A DNA stretch of 64,000 bases, from assembly GCA_009772895.1 (NCBI GenBank), contig WOUP01000015.1, positions 1 to 64,000 of the forward strand, in the 5' to 3' direction. Each line of letters begins with the position of its first letter. Positions within the stretch are counted from its first letter, which is position 1. The translations under genes were made by a program, and so were the position numbers. Of this stretch, positions 1 through 8,280 are shown one piece after another. The notes under the pieces are model-generated. The model ran no database searches, was not told where the DNA came from, and was given only the letters and a program-made list of their open reading frames with translations. The stretch comes from Puniceicoccaceae bacterium 5H. Lineage in GTDB: Bacteria; Verrucomicrobiota; Verrucomicrobiia; Opitutales; Oceanipulchritudinaceae.

Positions 1-326
1 GGCTCCGGCTGGGGGCGGGGCGGCAGCGGCAGGTGTTGGTAGCCGATGGCGTTGAGCATCTCCCGTGCGGCCACGGGGGAGATCTCGCCACGGAGGTAAA
101 ACTTCAGGATACGGTCGACATCGGCCTGGGTACCGCGCTGGGCATTGGCGGGCGGTGTCGTGGTTTCCTGGGTCACCGGTTGCGCGGCGTTTTGGGTCGG
201 GCGGGTCGGCGTGGAGCGCGAGCGGGAGGGCTGCGGATCAATCTGGCAGCCAAAGAGGGCTGCAAACAGGGCGAGCAAAGCCAAGGCTCGCCCGCGCCGC
301 GCGAGATGCGTAGCGGACAGCTTCAT
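1..326 (-). CDS. Putative lipoprotein, C-terminus beyond window
   Basis: The visible 108 codons start at the ATG read leftward from 326 and run off the window without a stop. Residues 1-27 form a lipoprotein signal peptide: basic start, hydrophobic stretch, then a lipobox LFGC with Cys27 as the likely lipidated residue. After it comes a Ser/Pro/Thr-rich linker and a short helical segment (DVDRILKFYLRGEISP). I do not recognise the family. It lies 53 nt downstream of the FGE-like gene on the same strand, so it is probably the last visible member of that operon and acts in the envelope. No Shine-Dalgarno sequence precedes the start. Confidence 0.6.
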   Translation of the reverse strand, partial: MKLSATHLARRGRALALLALFAALFGCQIDPQPSRSRSTPTRPTQNAAQPVTQETTTPPANAQRGTQADVDRILKFYLRGEISPVAAREMLNAIGYQHLPLPPRPQPE

Positions 327-379
327 GTTGCGGATAGGTTAAGTTGACAGCGACGTGTGGCGGTGCCGGTCTGCGCTTT

Positions 380-2347
380 TTACTCAGCGACAGGTGCGTA
401 GACGGGCACGTCCATCACCACACGAAATCCAATATAGTTGGCCCCGGCGCTGGGAGAGCTGCCCCAGCGGTTGGCGCTCCGGGCCTTATCGGCCTCGTCA
501 TACCAGGAGCCGCCGCGCAGGGCTTTGAGCGCGAGGTCGATGCGAGAGAAACTGTCTTCGGACGCGCCCTTGGGGTCGGTAGCCGCGCCGGCGGAGTAGG
601 GGCCGAACCAGTCGGCCGTCCACTCCCACACGTTGCCGTGCATGTCGTAGAGGCCCCAGGCGTTGGGGGCAAACGAGGCGACGGCGGTAGGACTTTCGAC
701 CGGGGCGGGCTGATCGGCATCGTAGACCTGCGCCTGATCGCCGCTGAGCGATGCACCGGTGGCATAGGGGGCGCTCGAGCCGGCGCGGGCGGCGTATTCC
801 CATTCGGCTTCGGTGGGCAGGCGATAGGTGCGGCCTTCGCGTTCGCTCAATTTCCGGGCGAAAGCGCGGGCTTGTTCCCAACCGATGGAGTGGACCGGCA
901 GATCGGGGCCGACAAAGCCGTCTTCGGCGTCGGCCAAGGCCAGGGGCCGCCCCATCACCTCATGCCATTGGGCTTGGGTCACCTCCGTCGTGGCCATGAA
1001 AAAGGGCTGGGTGAGCGTCACCTCGTGCATGACTTCGTCCGGCTCACGATTCGCTTCATCAGCCGGAGACCCCATGGTAAACGTGCCGGCGGGGACGAAG
1101 GCCAGATCCATGCCGACGCCGTTGGCGAAGGTTTCTCCCGGCTGGTAGCTGTAGCGGTAGATAAAAGCAGTGGCCTCCGCGTCCTGGGGCTCCAGACGGA
1201 GCAGGTCGCGGTAAAAGGTCTCGGCGGTGGCCGTGTCGTTGGCGTCGGCGGCGCCCCGGGCGAGGCTGCGGATTTCGCCCTTCAGGCCTGCCGGCATTTG
1301 TTCCAGCGTGCTCGCGGCCTGGCGGGTCAAGGTGATGGCCGAGCGGTAGTTCTGGGCCTCCTCGGCAGTTTCGGCTTCGGCGATCAGGCGGTCGACCTCG
1401 GTCCAGGTCGCCTTGGCGTAATTGCGCGGTTGAGTGACGGCGAGGGCTATCTGGGCGCGCTCGAGTTGTAGCCGCGCCGCTTGGAGCGCGGCCTGGCCGT
1501 AGGCGTCGCGCGCGTCCGTCCAGAGGCTGACGGCTTCGCGGAAGTCGCCGGAACTGCCGGCGCGCTGGGCGGCCTGGGCGGAAGAATAGCCGCTGGCGTA
1601 GAGCTGCGGCGCCACGTTTTGCGCGTTGGCGTCGAGGTCGCGGGCGAGTTGACCCAGCTCCGTAGCTTCGAGGCGCAGTCGATTGGTTTCGGCCTCGTAG
1701 TCGACCGGGGCAGCCTGGGGGGCTGGTGCGGAGGCCGGTGTGTCGTCGGTGCCGCCCAGAGCGAAGAAGGCGACGACCCCGGCGACGAGCAATACTGCGA
1801 GCGCGACGAGGATGAGCAGCAGCGGGCTTTTGCGGGGCTGGATGCCGACTGGCGCGGCCACCGGCGTCGCGGCGGGGGCTTCCCCGGCTGGGGGCGGCGG
1901 AGTGCCCTCGTCGCTGATCTTGAGAAAAACCGTTTCGGACTTTTTGGCTCCACCACCGGCGTTCCCGGTGCGCAGGCGGGAGGCGAGGCGCTTGAGCCGC
2001 TCGCCGCTGAGCAAGTCGGTAAAGGTCTTGAGCTCATAGCTCGGGTCGAGCACCGCCACCGCGATAAGCTCGTGCTTGCGGCAGAGCGCGATGTTGTAAT
2101 CGCGGTAGCGCAGGAAGATTTCGTTGGAGGCCGGGTAGTAAGACTCGACGGCATGGAAGGCATTCTGGACCCAGGTGGCGGCATTTTCGAGGTTCGCGCC
2201 CTCGGGCAGATCGTGGGATTTTTCGGCCAACATTCCGCCCTGCTCGTCGAGCACCATAAATCCCATCACGGCGGGGGATTCCGCCAGGGCCGACTCATAG
2301 TGTTGCAGCCACTCGGCCTGCTCGGGGGTGCGGGGTTCAGTTTTCAA
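380..2347 (-). CDS. Membrane protein with roadblock-like N-terminus and FGE-sulfatase-like C-terminus
   Basis: 655 residues from a TTG start (2347-2345) that overlaps the end of the upstream roadblock gene; the reading frame further upstream is only that gene read out of frame. Residues 25-120 look like a roadblock/LC7-type fold. A Pro/Ala linker and one transmembrane segment (about 174-199) follow, then a helical stretch, then an SUMF1/FGE domain from about 400 to the end. Seen motifs are VPAGTFTMGS, EVTQAQWHEVMG, LPTEAEWEYAARAG and DMHGNVWEWTADW, closing with RGGSWYDE and a GFRVV end. The catalytic cysteines of true formylglycine-generating enzymes are absent from the closing part (SANRWGSSPS replaces it), so it is probably a binding domain rather than an oxidase. 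It may link a cytoplasmic sensor module to a periplasmic domain. Confidence 0.8.
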   Translation of the reverse strand: MKTEPRTPEQAEWLQHYESALAESPAVMGFMVLDEQGGMLAEKSHDLPEGANLENAATWVQNAFHAVESYYPASNEIFLRYRDYNIALCRKHELIAVAVLDPSYELKTFTDLLSGERLKRLASRLRTGNAGGGAKKSETVFLKISDEGTPPPPAGEAPAATPVAAPVGIQPRKSPLLLILVALAVLLVAGVVAFFALGGTDDTPASAPAPQAAPVDYEAETNRLRLEATELGQLARDLDANAQNVAPQLYASGYSSAQAAQRAGSSGDFREAVSLWTDARDAYGQAALQAARLQLERAQIALAVTQPRNYAKATWTEVDRLIAEAETAEEAQNYRSAITLTRQAASTLEQMPAGLKGEIRSLARGAADANDTATAETFYRDLLRLEPQDAEATAFIYRYSYQPGETFANGVGMDLAFVPAGTFTMGSPADEANREPDEVMHEVTLTQPFFMATTEVTQAQWHEVMGRPLALADAEDGFVGPDLPVHSIGWEQARAFARKLSEREGRTYRLPTEAEWEYAARAGSSAPYATGASLSGDQAQVYDADQPAPVESPTAVASFAPNAWGLYDMHGNVWEWTADWFGPYSAGAATDPKGASEDSFSRIDLALKALRGGSWYDEADKARSANRWGSSPSAGANYIGFRVVMDVPVYAPVAE

Positions 2348-2618
2348 GGTACTCGACTCCGATGTTTTTCTTGGCCGTCGGGATGAAGAGGGCCCGGTGA
2401 TCCGGCCCGGCCACCATGACATCGACCATGCCGGCAAGGCCCAGGCTCTCACCGATGGCCTGACCGATCTCGATGAAACTGTTGGTGATCATCGGCAGCT
2501 CCGGGTTTTCTTCCCCGTCTCCGTCGAGGATCTCGCCTTGCGCGTCGCACTCGACATAGGAGATCATCCCCGGAGCGTTGCGCCACTCGTCGTTTGGGCG
2601 ATTGCGAATAAAAGACAT
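2337..2618 (-). CDS. Small roadblock/LC7-like protein
   Basis: 93 residues, with a good ribosome site (aaggag) just before the ATG at 2618. The pattern of a beta strand with a 'DAQGEILDGDG' turn, a helix (NSFIEIGQAIGESLGL) and two further strands (MVDVMVAGPD, RALFIPT) fits the roadblock/LC7 fold, which in bacteria usually forms dimers and regulates small GTPases (MglB-like). No GTPase is encoded nearby in the window. Its last codons overlap the TTG start of the FGE-like gene by 11 nt, which implies translational coupling, and the N-terminus of that protein looks similar, so the two may pair. The fold assignment is inferred from pattern only. Confidence 0.6.
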   Translation of the reverse strand: MSFIRNRPNDEWRNAPGMISYVECDAQGEILDGDGEENPELPMITNSFIEIGQAIGESLGLAGMVDVMVAGPDHRALFIPTAKKNIGVEYLEN

Positions 2619-2991
2619 GGCTCCTTCAGCTGGAAATGCAGGTAAGGCACTACAGGGTTAGCCCCTGTTTGGGCCGTATTTAGCGGGCCTGAATGAGCGT
2701 TGTCTATCCTTTTGCCCGCCAAGGTGAAGAGTTTACCTGAACGTAAACATTCACGGACAATTTTAGCGAAAAAATCACGTCTTCGTTGCAATTTTGGGGT
2801 GCGTTATGGCGGCGGCTTGAAGCCGGGACCCACCGTAGCGACTGAAGGTTCCCGTTCAGGACGGGACTGTATCTCGACAAATGGCCGCAAATGTGGTTGG
2901 ATAAGACTTGGACTTGATCCTAACCCGACAGGTACCGAAACGAGATGAATGACCACCCTGAAACCCAGGGCCGGAAACAGGAGGCGGTGCA
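2619..2991. promoter_or_regulatory. Divergent intergenic region with two inverted repeats
   Basis: This 373-nt gap separates the minus-strand roadblock operon from panB and should hold promoters for both. Two perfect inverted repeats are visible: GTTTAC-6 nt-GTAAAC at 2731-2748 and TCCCGT-5 nt-ACGGGA at 2850-2866. Either may be an operator. No convincing -35/-10 pair stands out. A 16-codon reading frame (2945-2995) ends at the panB start codon. Confidence 0.35.
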
Positions 2992-3780
2992 GTGAAGCGC
3001 ATCACCGACTTCCTCGCTTACCGGCGTGATGGACGACGCATCAGCGTCGTCACGTGCTATGATGCTGCCAGTGCGCGACTGGTGGCCGAAACCGAAGTGG
3101 ATGCCCTGCTCGTCGGCGACTCGCTGGCGATGGTGGTGCACGGCTTTCCGAGTACCGTGCATGCGGATGTGCCCATGATGGCCCTGCACACGGCGGCCGT
3201 GGCCCGTGGCGCGCCCAAGCAGCCGATCGTGGCCGACTTGCCCTTCCTCAGCTATCGCAAGGGTATTGCCCCGGCAATGGAGGCGGCTGACGCGCTGATG
3301 AAGGCCGGGGCGCATGCGGTGAAGCTCGAGGGCGTGCGTGGCCACGAAGATGTGGTCCGCCATCTGGTGCAGAGCGGCATCCCCGTGATGGGCCACCTCG
3401 GCCTGACCCCGCAGCACGTCAACCAGATCGGCGGCTACAAGGTGCAGGGGCGCGACCCTTCCCAGGCGCAAGCGCTGCGCGAGGATGCCCTGCGCCTGCA
3501 GGAGCTGGGCTGCTTCAGCATCGTGCTGGAGCTCGTGCCCGCGGCCCTGGCGGAAGAAGTGACGGACAGCCTCGAGATCCCCACGATCGGCATCGGTTCG
3601 GGCGTCGGCTGCGGCGGGCAGGTGCTCGTCTGGCAAGACCTGCTCGGCCTCAACCTCGGTTTCAAGCCGCGCTTCCTGCGGGAGTTCGCCCAAGGCGCGA
3701 CGCTGTTCCAGGAGGGCCTCAACGCCTATGCCCGGGCGGTCCGCGAAGGCGGTTATCCCACGGTCGAGGAGAGCTTCTAG
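2992..3780 (+). CDS. panB: 3-methyl-2-oxobutanoate hydroxymethyltransferase
   Basis: 262 residues, GTG start at 2992 preceded by a gaggcg-type ribosome site. PanB transfers a hydroxymethyl group from 5,10-methylene-tetrahydrofolate to 2-oxoisovalerate to make ketopantoate, the first committed step of pantothenate synthesis. Family motifs include VVTCYDAASARL near the start, the metal-binding LLVGDSLAMVVHG region, VKLEGV, GHLGLTPQ and the GIGSG loop. Length is normal for the family. panC follows after 2 nt, so the two are in one operon with coaX and panD. No ketopantoate reductase (panE) gene is in the operon; it must be elsewhere or replaced. Confidence 0.95.
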   Translation: MKRITDFLAYRRDGRRISVVTCYDAASARLVAETEVDALLVGDSLAMVVHGFPSTVHADVPMMALHTAAVARGAPKQPIVADLPFLSYRKGIAPAMEAADALMKAGAHAVKLEGVRGHEDVVRHLVQSGIPVMGHLGLTPQHVNQIGGYKVQGRDPSQAQALREDALRLQELGCFSIVLELVPAALAEEVTDSLEIPTIGIGSGVGCGGQVLVWQDLLGLNLGFKPRFLREFAQGATLFQEGLNAYARAVREGGYPTVEESF

Positions 3781-3782
3781 CC

Positions 3783-4568
3783 ATGCGCCAACTTCACACC
3801 ATCGCCGAGCTGCAGGACTGGCGTCAGTCGGTCCCGGCGGGCAAAACGGTCGGCTTCGTGCCCACGATGGGCGCGCTGCACCGGGGGCACCGGGCGCTGA
3901 TCGAGCGGGCGCGGCGCGAGTGCGACCTCGTGGTCGTCTCGATCTTCGTCAACCCCACGCAATTCAACGACCCGAAGGACCTGCACAGCTACCCGCAGCC
4001 GCTGGAGAAGGATCTGGAGGCCTGCCGCGACGAGGGGGCCGATCTGGTCTTCCTGCCGCGCCGGGAGTCCATGTATCCCGATGATTACCGCTATGTCGTG
4101 CACGAGCGTGAGGCCTCGCTGGCGCTGGAAGGCAAGCAGCGCCCGGGGCATTTCGACGGCGTGCTGACGGTGGTGTTGAAGCTGTTCAACCTCGTCGCGC
4201 CGCACCGGGCCTACTTTGGCGAAAAGGACTGGCAGCAGCTCCAGCTCGTCAAGGAGATGGCTGCGGCGCTGTTTTTGCCGCTCGAAGTCGTCCCGTGCGA
4301 AACCGTGCGGGAGTCCGACGGTCTGGCGCTGAGTTCGCGCAATGTGCGCCTGTCGCCCGAAGCCCGCGCCCAGGCCCCGCGCTTTGCCGCCGCGATGCGG
4401 GAAGCTGCCACCGCCGAGGAAGCGGCCGAGCGTTTGCGCGGCGAAGGCTTTGCGGTGGAATACGTGGCCGACCGCTGGGGGCGTCGTCTGGGCGCCGTGC
4501 AACTCGGGGGCGTTCGCCTGATCGACAATATGCCGCTGAGCCAGACTATGGCGGGAGGTGAAGGCTGA
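3783..4568 (+). CDS. panC: Pantoate--beta-alanine ligase
   Basis: 261 residues, slightly shorter than the usual 280. PanC adenylates pantoate and joins it to beta-alanine to form pantothenate. The nucleotide-binding motif PTMGALHRGH sits near residue 27, followed by SIFVNPTQFN, the pantoate-binding GHFDGVLTVV, YFGEKDWQQL and the SSRN loop that closes on ATP. The C-terminal dimerisation part is short. Its stop codon overlaps the coaX start (TGATG), a sign of coupled translation. The substrate beta-alanine would come from PanD at the end of the same operon. Confidence 0.95.
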   Translation: MRQLHTIAELQDWRQSVPAGKTVGFVPTMGALHRGHRALIERARRECDLVVVSIFVNPTQFNDPKDLHSYPQPLEKDLEACRDEGADLVFLPRRESMYPDDYRYVVHEREASLALEGKQRPGHFDGVLTVVLKLFNLVAPHRAYFGEKDWQQLQLVKEMAAALFLPLEVVPCETVRESDGLALSSRNVRLSPEARAQAPRFAAAMREAATAEEAAERLRGEGFAVEYVADRWGRRLGAVQLGGVRLIDNMPLSQTMAGGEG

Positions 4569-5359
4569 TGCTGCTGTGCTTCGACATCGGCAATACGGAC
4601 ATCTACGGCGGCGTCTTCGACGGCGACCGCGTCCGCTACGAATTTCGCAAGAGCAACCAGGCGCGCCCGAGCGTGGACGAGTTTGGCGTGTTCCTGCTCC
4701 ATTGGCTGCAGGCGCGCCAGATCGATCCCAAGTCCATCGACGCGGTGGGCATTGCCAGCGTGGTGCCCGACAGTTTGCCGAGCGTGGCGGGGGCCTGCCG
4801 CGAATACCTGCAGGTCAAGCCGCTCGTGCTCGAAGCGGGCGTGCGCACCGGGCTCAAGATCCAGGTGCACGACCCGCGCGAAGTGGGGGCCGACCGCATC
4901 GCCAACGCCATCGCCGCCGTGCAGATGTTCCCGGATCGCGATTTGCTTGTCGTGGATATGGGCACAGCTACTACCGTCTGCGCCATTACGCGCGACAAGG
5001 CCTACCTCGGCGGAGTGATCATCGCCGGAATGCGCCTCTGCATGAACGCTCTGGGCAAGGGTACGGCCAAATTGCCCCTGGTCGACATCATCCGTCCGAA
5101 GCAGGCTTTGGGCAAAACAACGATCGATAATATCCAAAGCGGGCTTTACTTTGGGCACATCGGAACGCTTAAAGAAATATTCGAGCGACTCCGTCAGGAA
5201 GCATTCGACGGGCGCGAGCCGCTGATCGTGGGTACGGGAGGCTTCTCCCGGCTCTTTCGAGAGGAAAACTTGTTTGATGAGATTATCCCGGGCCTGGTCT
5301 TGCAGGGACTGCGCCTGGCTGTAGAAATGAACCCTGCTCCCCATCCGCACCATAGCTGA
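4568..5359 (+). CDS. coaX: Type III pantothenate kinase
   Basis: 263 residues. CoaX phosphorylates pantothenate to 4'-phosphopantothenate, the entry into coenzyme A synthesis, and is not inhibited by CoA in the manner of type I CoaA. The ASKHA-fold signatures are DIGNTD at the start, EVGADRIANAIAA in the middle (the GxDR aspartate) and VVDMGTATTV, with the GG(V/I)IIAGM segment after it. Residue after ATTV is Cys where many homologues have Asp; I cannot say whether this matters. It shares one base with panC and is 3 nt before panD, so the operon joins pantothenate synthesis to its first use. Confidence 0.93.
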   Translation: MLLCFDIGNTDIYGGVFDGDRVRYEFRKSNQARPSVDEFGVFLLHWLQARQIDPKSIDAVGIASVVPDSLPSVAGACREYLQVKPLVLEAGVRTGLKIQVHDPREVGADRIANAIAAVQMFPDRDLLVVDMGTATTVCAITRDKAYLGGVIIAGMRLCMNALGKGTAKLPLVDIIRPKQALGKTTIDNIQSGLYFGHIGTLKEIFERLRQEAFDGREPLIVGTGGFSRLFREENLFDEIIPGLVLQGLRLAVEMNPAPHPHHS

Positions 5360-5362
5360 CCG

Positions 5363-5716
5363 ATGAAGCGCACCCTTCTGAAAAGTAAGATCCACCGGGC
5401 GACCGTGACCGGAGCCGACCTCGACTACGAGGGCTCGATTTCGATCGACCCCGTCCTGTGCGAGGCCGCCGACCTGCTGTTTTTTGAAAAGGTCGACATT
5501 TACAACTGCAACAACGGCGAACGTTTTTCCACTTATGTGATCGAGGGCAAGGCGGGCGAAATCTGCCTCAACGGCGCGGCGGCCCGCAAAGTCTTGCGCG
5601 GCGACGTCGTGATCATCGCCTCTTACGCGGAATACGAAGACGGCGAAGAGGCCCGCAACCACACGCCGAACCTGGTGTTCGTCGACAAAAATAATGTGGC
5701 CAAGGGCCGCGACTAA
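5363..5716 (+). CDS. panD: Aspartate 1-decarboxylase
   Basis: 117 residues. PanD is a pyruvoyl enzyme that makes beta-alanine from aspartate. The proenzyme cuts itself between Gly24 and Ser25 (YEGSISID), and Ser25 becomes the pyruvoyl group. The conserved [26 protein letters not shown] and [10 protein letters not shown] segments are all present. It closes the panB-panC-coaX-panD operon and supplies the second substrate of PanC. No clear hairpin terminator follows. Confidence 0.95.
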   Translation: MKRTLLKSKIHRATVTGADLDYEGSISIDPVLCEAADLLFFEKVDIYNCNNGERFSTYVIEGKAGEICLNGAAARKVLRGDVVIIASYAEYEDGEEARNHTPNLVFVDKNNVAKGRD

Positions 5717-5792
5717 AGCTGCTGGCAGTTAGTACCGCGTGAAAAAACCGCTGCACGGGGCGAAAATCGTCGCGTAGAGGCGGGCTTTGGCG

Positions 5793-5821
5793 TTGACGTA
5801 CCGACTGCCGGTTTGCAATGT
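5793..5821 (+). promoter_or_regulatory. Possible promoter for rpsU
   Basis: TTGACG at 5793 is followed after 17 nt by CAATGT at 5816, about 38 nt before the rpsU start. The -35 half is good, the -10 half poor. It lies in the 142-nt gap after panD, where a separate promoter for a ribosomal protein gene would be expected. Confidence 0.3.
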
Positions 5822-5858
5822 TTGGCCTCTTTCACTGATTTTAAACCTGCACAATTTT

Positions 5859-6059
5859 ATGCCCGTAGAAGTCAAGATCCGCAAAGGCGAACCGATGGAA
5901 CGCGCTCTGCGCCGCCTCAAGAAGAAGTTGGACCGCGAAGGCGTGATCCGTGATGTGCGCGCCAAGCGCTATTTCGAGAAGCCCAGCGAGGTGAAGCGCC
6001 GCAAGAAGAAGGTTGCCGCTTTCTCCGCCATGCTGCGCGCTCGGTACGAGAATCGCTAG
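5859..6059 (+). CDS. rpsU: 30S ribosomal protein S21
   Basis: 66 residues. S21 is a small, very basic 30S protein bound near the anti-Shine-Dalgarno end of 16S rRNA. The family core is clear: [26 protein letters not shown] followed by the [17 protein letters not shown] basic tail. The start at 5859 (MPVEVK) is chosen over in-frame upstream codons because S21 proteins begin at this point. It stands alone, not with dnaG/rpoD as in enterics. The upstream sequence (cacaatttt) has no Shine-Dalgarno site. Confidence 0.93.
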   Translation: MPVEVKIRKGEPMERALRRLKKKLDREGVIRDVRAKRYFEKPSEVKRRKKKVAAFSAMLRARYENR

Positions 6060-6175
6060 AGATCCCTGTATGTCAGTAGCTGGGCTGATACTCACTTGCC
6101 CGGCTTCCCCTTTGGGGGTATTTTGCATACTAGTAGGCAGGCCGTTTCTCATCTCTCGGTTTGTCTACTCACAGA

Positions 6176-7135
6176 ATGAAGCTCTCCCTCTCCAGTTGCT
6201 GGAATTCCGGGCGCCATAGCGACGGTTATGCTATGGTGCAGGAAGCAGTTGGATTGGGTTTTGAGTATATGGAGCTCTCGCATGGGATCCGGCTTTCTCT
6301 GGTGCCCGGAGTGCTTCAGGCGGTGGACGAGGGGCTGATCAAAATTAGCAGCGTGCATAATTTTTGCCCGCTGCCGCCTGGCGTTTTTGGCGCAGCCCCC
6401 AATCTCTACCAGCCGACCGCTAATACCCAGGCGGAGCAGGCCCTGTGGTTTCGGCACACCCTGCGCACCATCGATTTCGCAGGCCGCGTCGGCGCTAAGC
6501 TCGTCGTCCTGCACAGTGGCAGCGTCCACTACTGGTGGCGCGATGCCGGCAAGAAGCTCGAAGAAGGGGCGGACCATACGCCTTTTGAGGCGCGTCACAC
6601 CTCCCCCTCCTATCAGAAGCTGATCGACAAGAGTCTGCGCCGGATGAAGCGCAAGCAGTCGGGTGCCTACCGCCGACTGGTCGAGAATCTGCGGCGTATC
6701 GTGCCCTTCGCCCGTGAAAAGGGCGTGCTGCTGGGGATCGAAAACCGCGAAGATTTCAACGAGTTGCCCATCGATACCGAGATGTCGCAGTTGCTGGCCG
6801 AAGTCGGCGAGTCGGATGTCGTCGGCTATTGGCACGACTGCGGGCACGCGCAGCTCAAGGAGCGCCTGCAGCTGACCTCGCAGGAGCAGTTACTGACTGA
6901 AAACGCGGGACGCCAGTTTGGGTTTCACCTGCATGATGTCGACGCTGACGAGCGCGACCACCAGCCCATCGGCAGCGGTGTGATCAACTGGCAGTTGATC
7001 CGCAACTTCATCCGCCCCAACCACCTGCTGGTGCTCGAGTTGAGCCCGCGTCTGCGCAGCAAGCAGGTGGCCGCCTCGCGCGAATTCATGCTGCGCCTGC
7101 TCGACCAGCAAGAGGCGTCCGCCGCCGGGAAGTAG
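6176..7135 (+). CDS. Sugar phosphate isomerase/epimerase-like TIM barrel protein
   Basis: 319 residues from the ATG at 6176; a TTG 15 nt upstream is in frame but less likely. The xylose-isomerase-like TIM barrel pattern is visible: YMELSHG, KLVVLHSGS, GIENREDFNELP, GYWHDCGHAQL, FHLHDVD and LVLELSP. The Glu, Asp and His residues at the ends of these strands would bind a divalent metal. The substrate cannot be told from sequence; the family includes IolE, hydroxypyruvate isomerase-like proteins and endonuclease IV relatives. Its stop is 3 nt from the convergent mutY stop. Confidence 0.75.
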   Translation: MKLSLSSCWNSGRHSDGYAMVQEAVGLGFEYMELSHGIRLSLVPGVLQAVDEGLIKISSVHNFCPLPPGVFGAAPNLYQPTANTQAEQALWFRHTLRTIDFAGRVGAKLVVLHSGSVHYWWRDAGKKLEEGADHTPFEARHTSPSYQKLIDKSLRRMKRKQSGAYRRLVENLRRIVPFAREKGVLLGIENREDFNELPIDTEMSQLLAEVGESDVVGYWHDCGHAQLKERLQLTSQEQLLTENAGRQFGFHLHDVDADERDHQPIGSGVINWQLIRNFIRPNHLLVLELSPRLRSKQVAASREFMLRLLDQQEASAAGK

Positions 7136-7138
7136 TGG

Positions 7139-8161
7139 CTACGCACTCCAGTGCTGCCGGATCCACTTGCGGTGCGGCCCGGACAGGGTGAGCTGTTGCA
7201 AATCTGTCGGACTGGCCCATACGTAGTGGCCATTGAGCGTCGGCTTTTCGGGTGGCTTTACGTGGTAGACCTGTTCGGTGATGCGTTGATGGCTGATCCC
7301 GCGCTGCTGCTTGAAGTGCAGGTCGCCCTTGGCAAATCCCTCCGGCAGGGTGGCGAGGCGCGGTAGCTCATACATGTCGGCCAATCGCACGGAATCGGCC
7401 GCGCCGCGTTCGAGCAGCAGTTTGCCTTCGCTCACGATCCATGCCCGCTCGATCGTGACCTTCTCCGTCGCCTTGCGTTGCACCTGTGGGTAGGCCTCGG
7501 GATTGCCCTGCCGATGGCCCGTGCACCACGTGCGGATGGGGCAAAGCAGGCAATCCGGGCGCGCCTTGCGGCAGCGGATCGCGCCCAGTTCCATCATCGC
7601 CTGGTTGAAGTCGCCCGGTCGTTCCGGGTCCAGCAGTCGCTGGGCGAGCGGCCCCAGCTGCTTCTGCGCCTGCTGGCTGGATTTCCAGAGGGTAGCGTCG
7701 GCGGTCAGGCGCGAAAGCACGCGGATCACGTTGCCGTCGATCACCGCCGTGCGGTCCGCGAAATTGATGCTCGCAATCGCGGCCGCCGTGTAGGGCCCGA
7801 TGCCCGGCAGCTCTTGCCATTGCGCGGCGGTGGTCGGCAGCTCGGGCAGCGCTGCGACCTCCCGAGCCAGCTTGTGCAGATTGCGGGCGCGGCGGTAATA
7901 GCCCAGGCCCTCCCACTGCTTCATGACGGCTTCTTCGGGGGCGTCCGCGAGGGCCGCGAAATCTGGAAACAGCCGCATCCACCGCTCGAAATACGGCAGC
8001 ACGGTGTCGATCTGAGTCTGTTGCGCCATGAATTCCGACACCACTGTCCGGTAGACGCTCACCTCCTGCCGCCACGGCAACGGCCGGTGTTCCGCGTCAT
8101 ACCAGCCCAACAAGGCGGCCCGCAGGTGGGGAATCTCGGTCTCGGTCAAGGGATTGGGCAT
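7139..8161 (-). CDS. mutY: A/G-specific adenine DNA glycosylase
   Basis: 340 residues. MutY removes adenine mispaired with 8-oxoguanine. The helix-hairpin-helix (LPGIGPYTAAAI, 118-129) and the catalytic residues Glu43 (SEFMAQQTQ) and Asp142 (IDGNVIRVLSR) are present. The four cysteines 197, 204, 207 and 213 give the C-x6-C-x2-C-x5-C pattern of the 4Fe-4S cluster. The C-terminal part (about 225-340) matches the position of the Nudix-like domain that reads 8-oxoG. It is transcribed away from rnhC and converges on the TIM-barrel gene. Confidence 0.95.
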   Translation of the reverse strand: MPNPLTETEIPHLRAALLGWYDAEHRPLPWRQEVSVYRTVVSEFMAQQTQIDTVLPYFERWMRLFPDFAALADAPEEAVMKQWEGLGYYRRARNLHKLAREVAALPELPTTAAQWQELPGIGPYTAAAIASINFADRTAVIDGNVIRVLSRLTADATLWKSSQQAQKQLGPLAQRLLDPERPGDFNQAMMELGAIRCRKARPDCLLCPIRTWCTGHRQGNPEAYPQVQRKATEKVTIERAWIVSEGKLLLERGAADSVRLADMYELPRLATLPEGFAKGDLHFKQQRGISHQRITEQVYHVKPPEKPTLNGHYVWASPTDLQQLTLSGPHRKWIRQHWSA

Positions 8162-8280
8162 AGGTGAAAAGCAGTTTTATCCGCAGACTACACAGAGGAA
8201 CGCGGATTGGCTTTTTAATCGACGCTCGGGGGCGGATTTGGTGCAGTGATCATTTGCCCATACCGACTCGCGTCAAACCT

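Noticed and set aside
344-2386. Long plus-strand open frames opposite the FGE-like gene
   Set aside because: They are antisense shadows in GC-rich DNA; the minus-strand protein has full domain motifs, the plus frames have none.
2348-2452. Upstream 35-codon extension of the FGE-like protein
   Set aside because: It is only the roadblock gene read in another frame; the TTG at 2347 is the better start.
6100-6126. TCCCCTTTGGGGG hairpin before the TIM-barrel gene as an rpsU terminator
   Set aside because: Stem of only four pairs with TATTTT after it; too weak to call.
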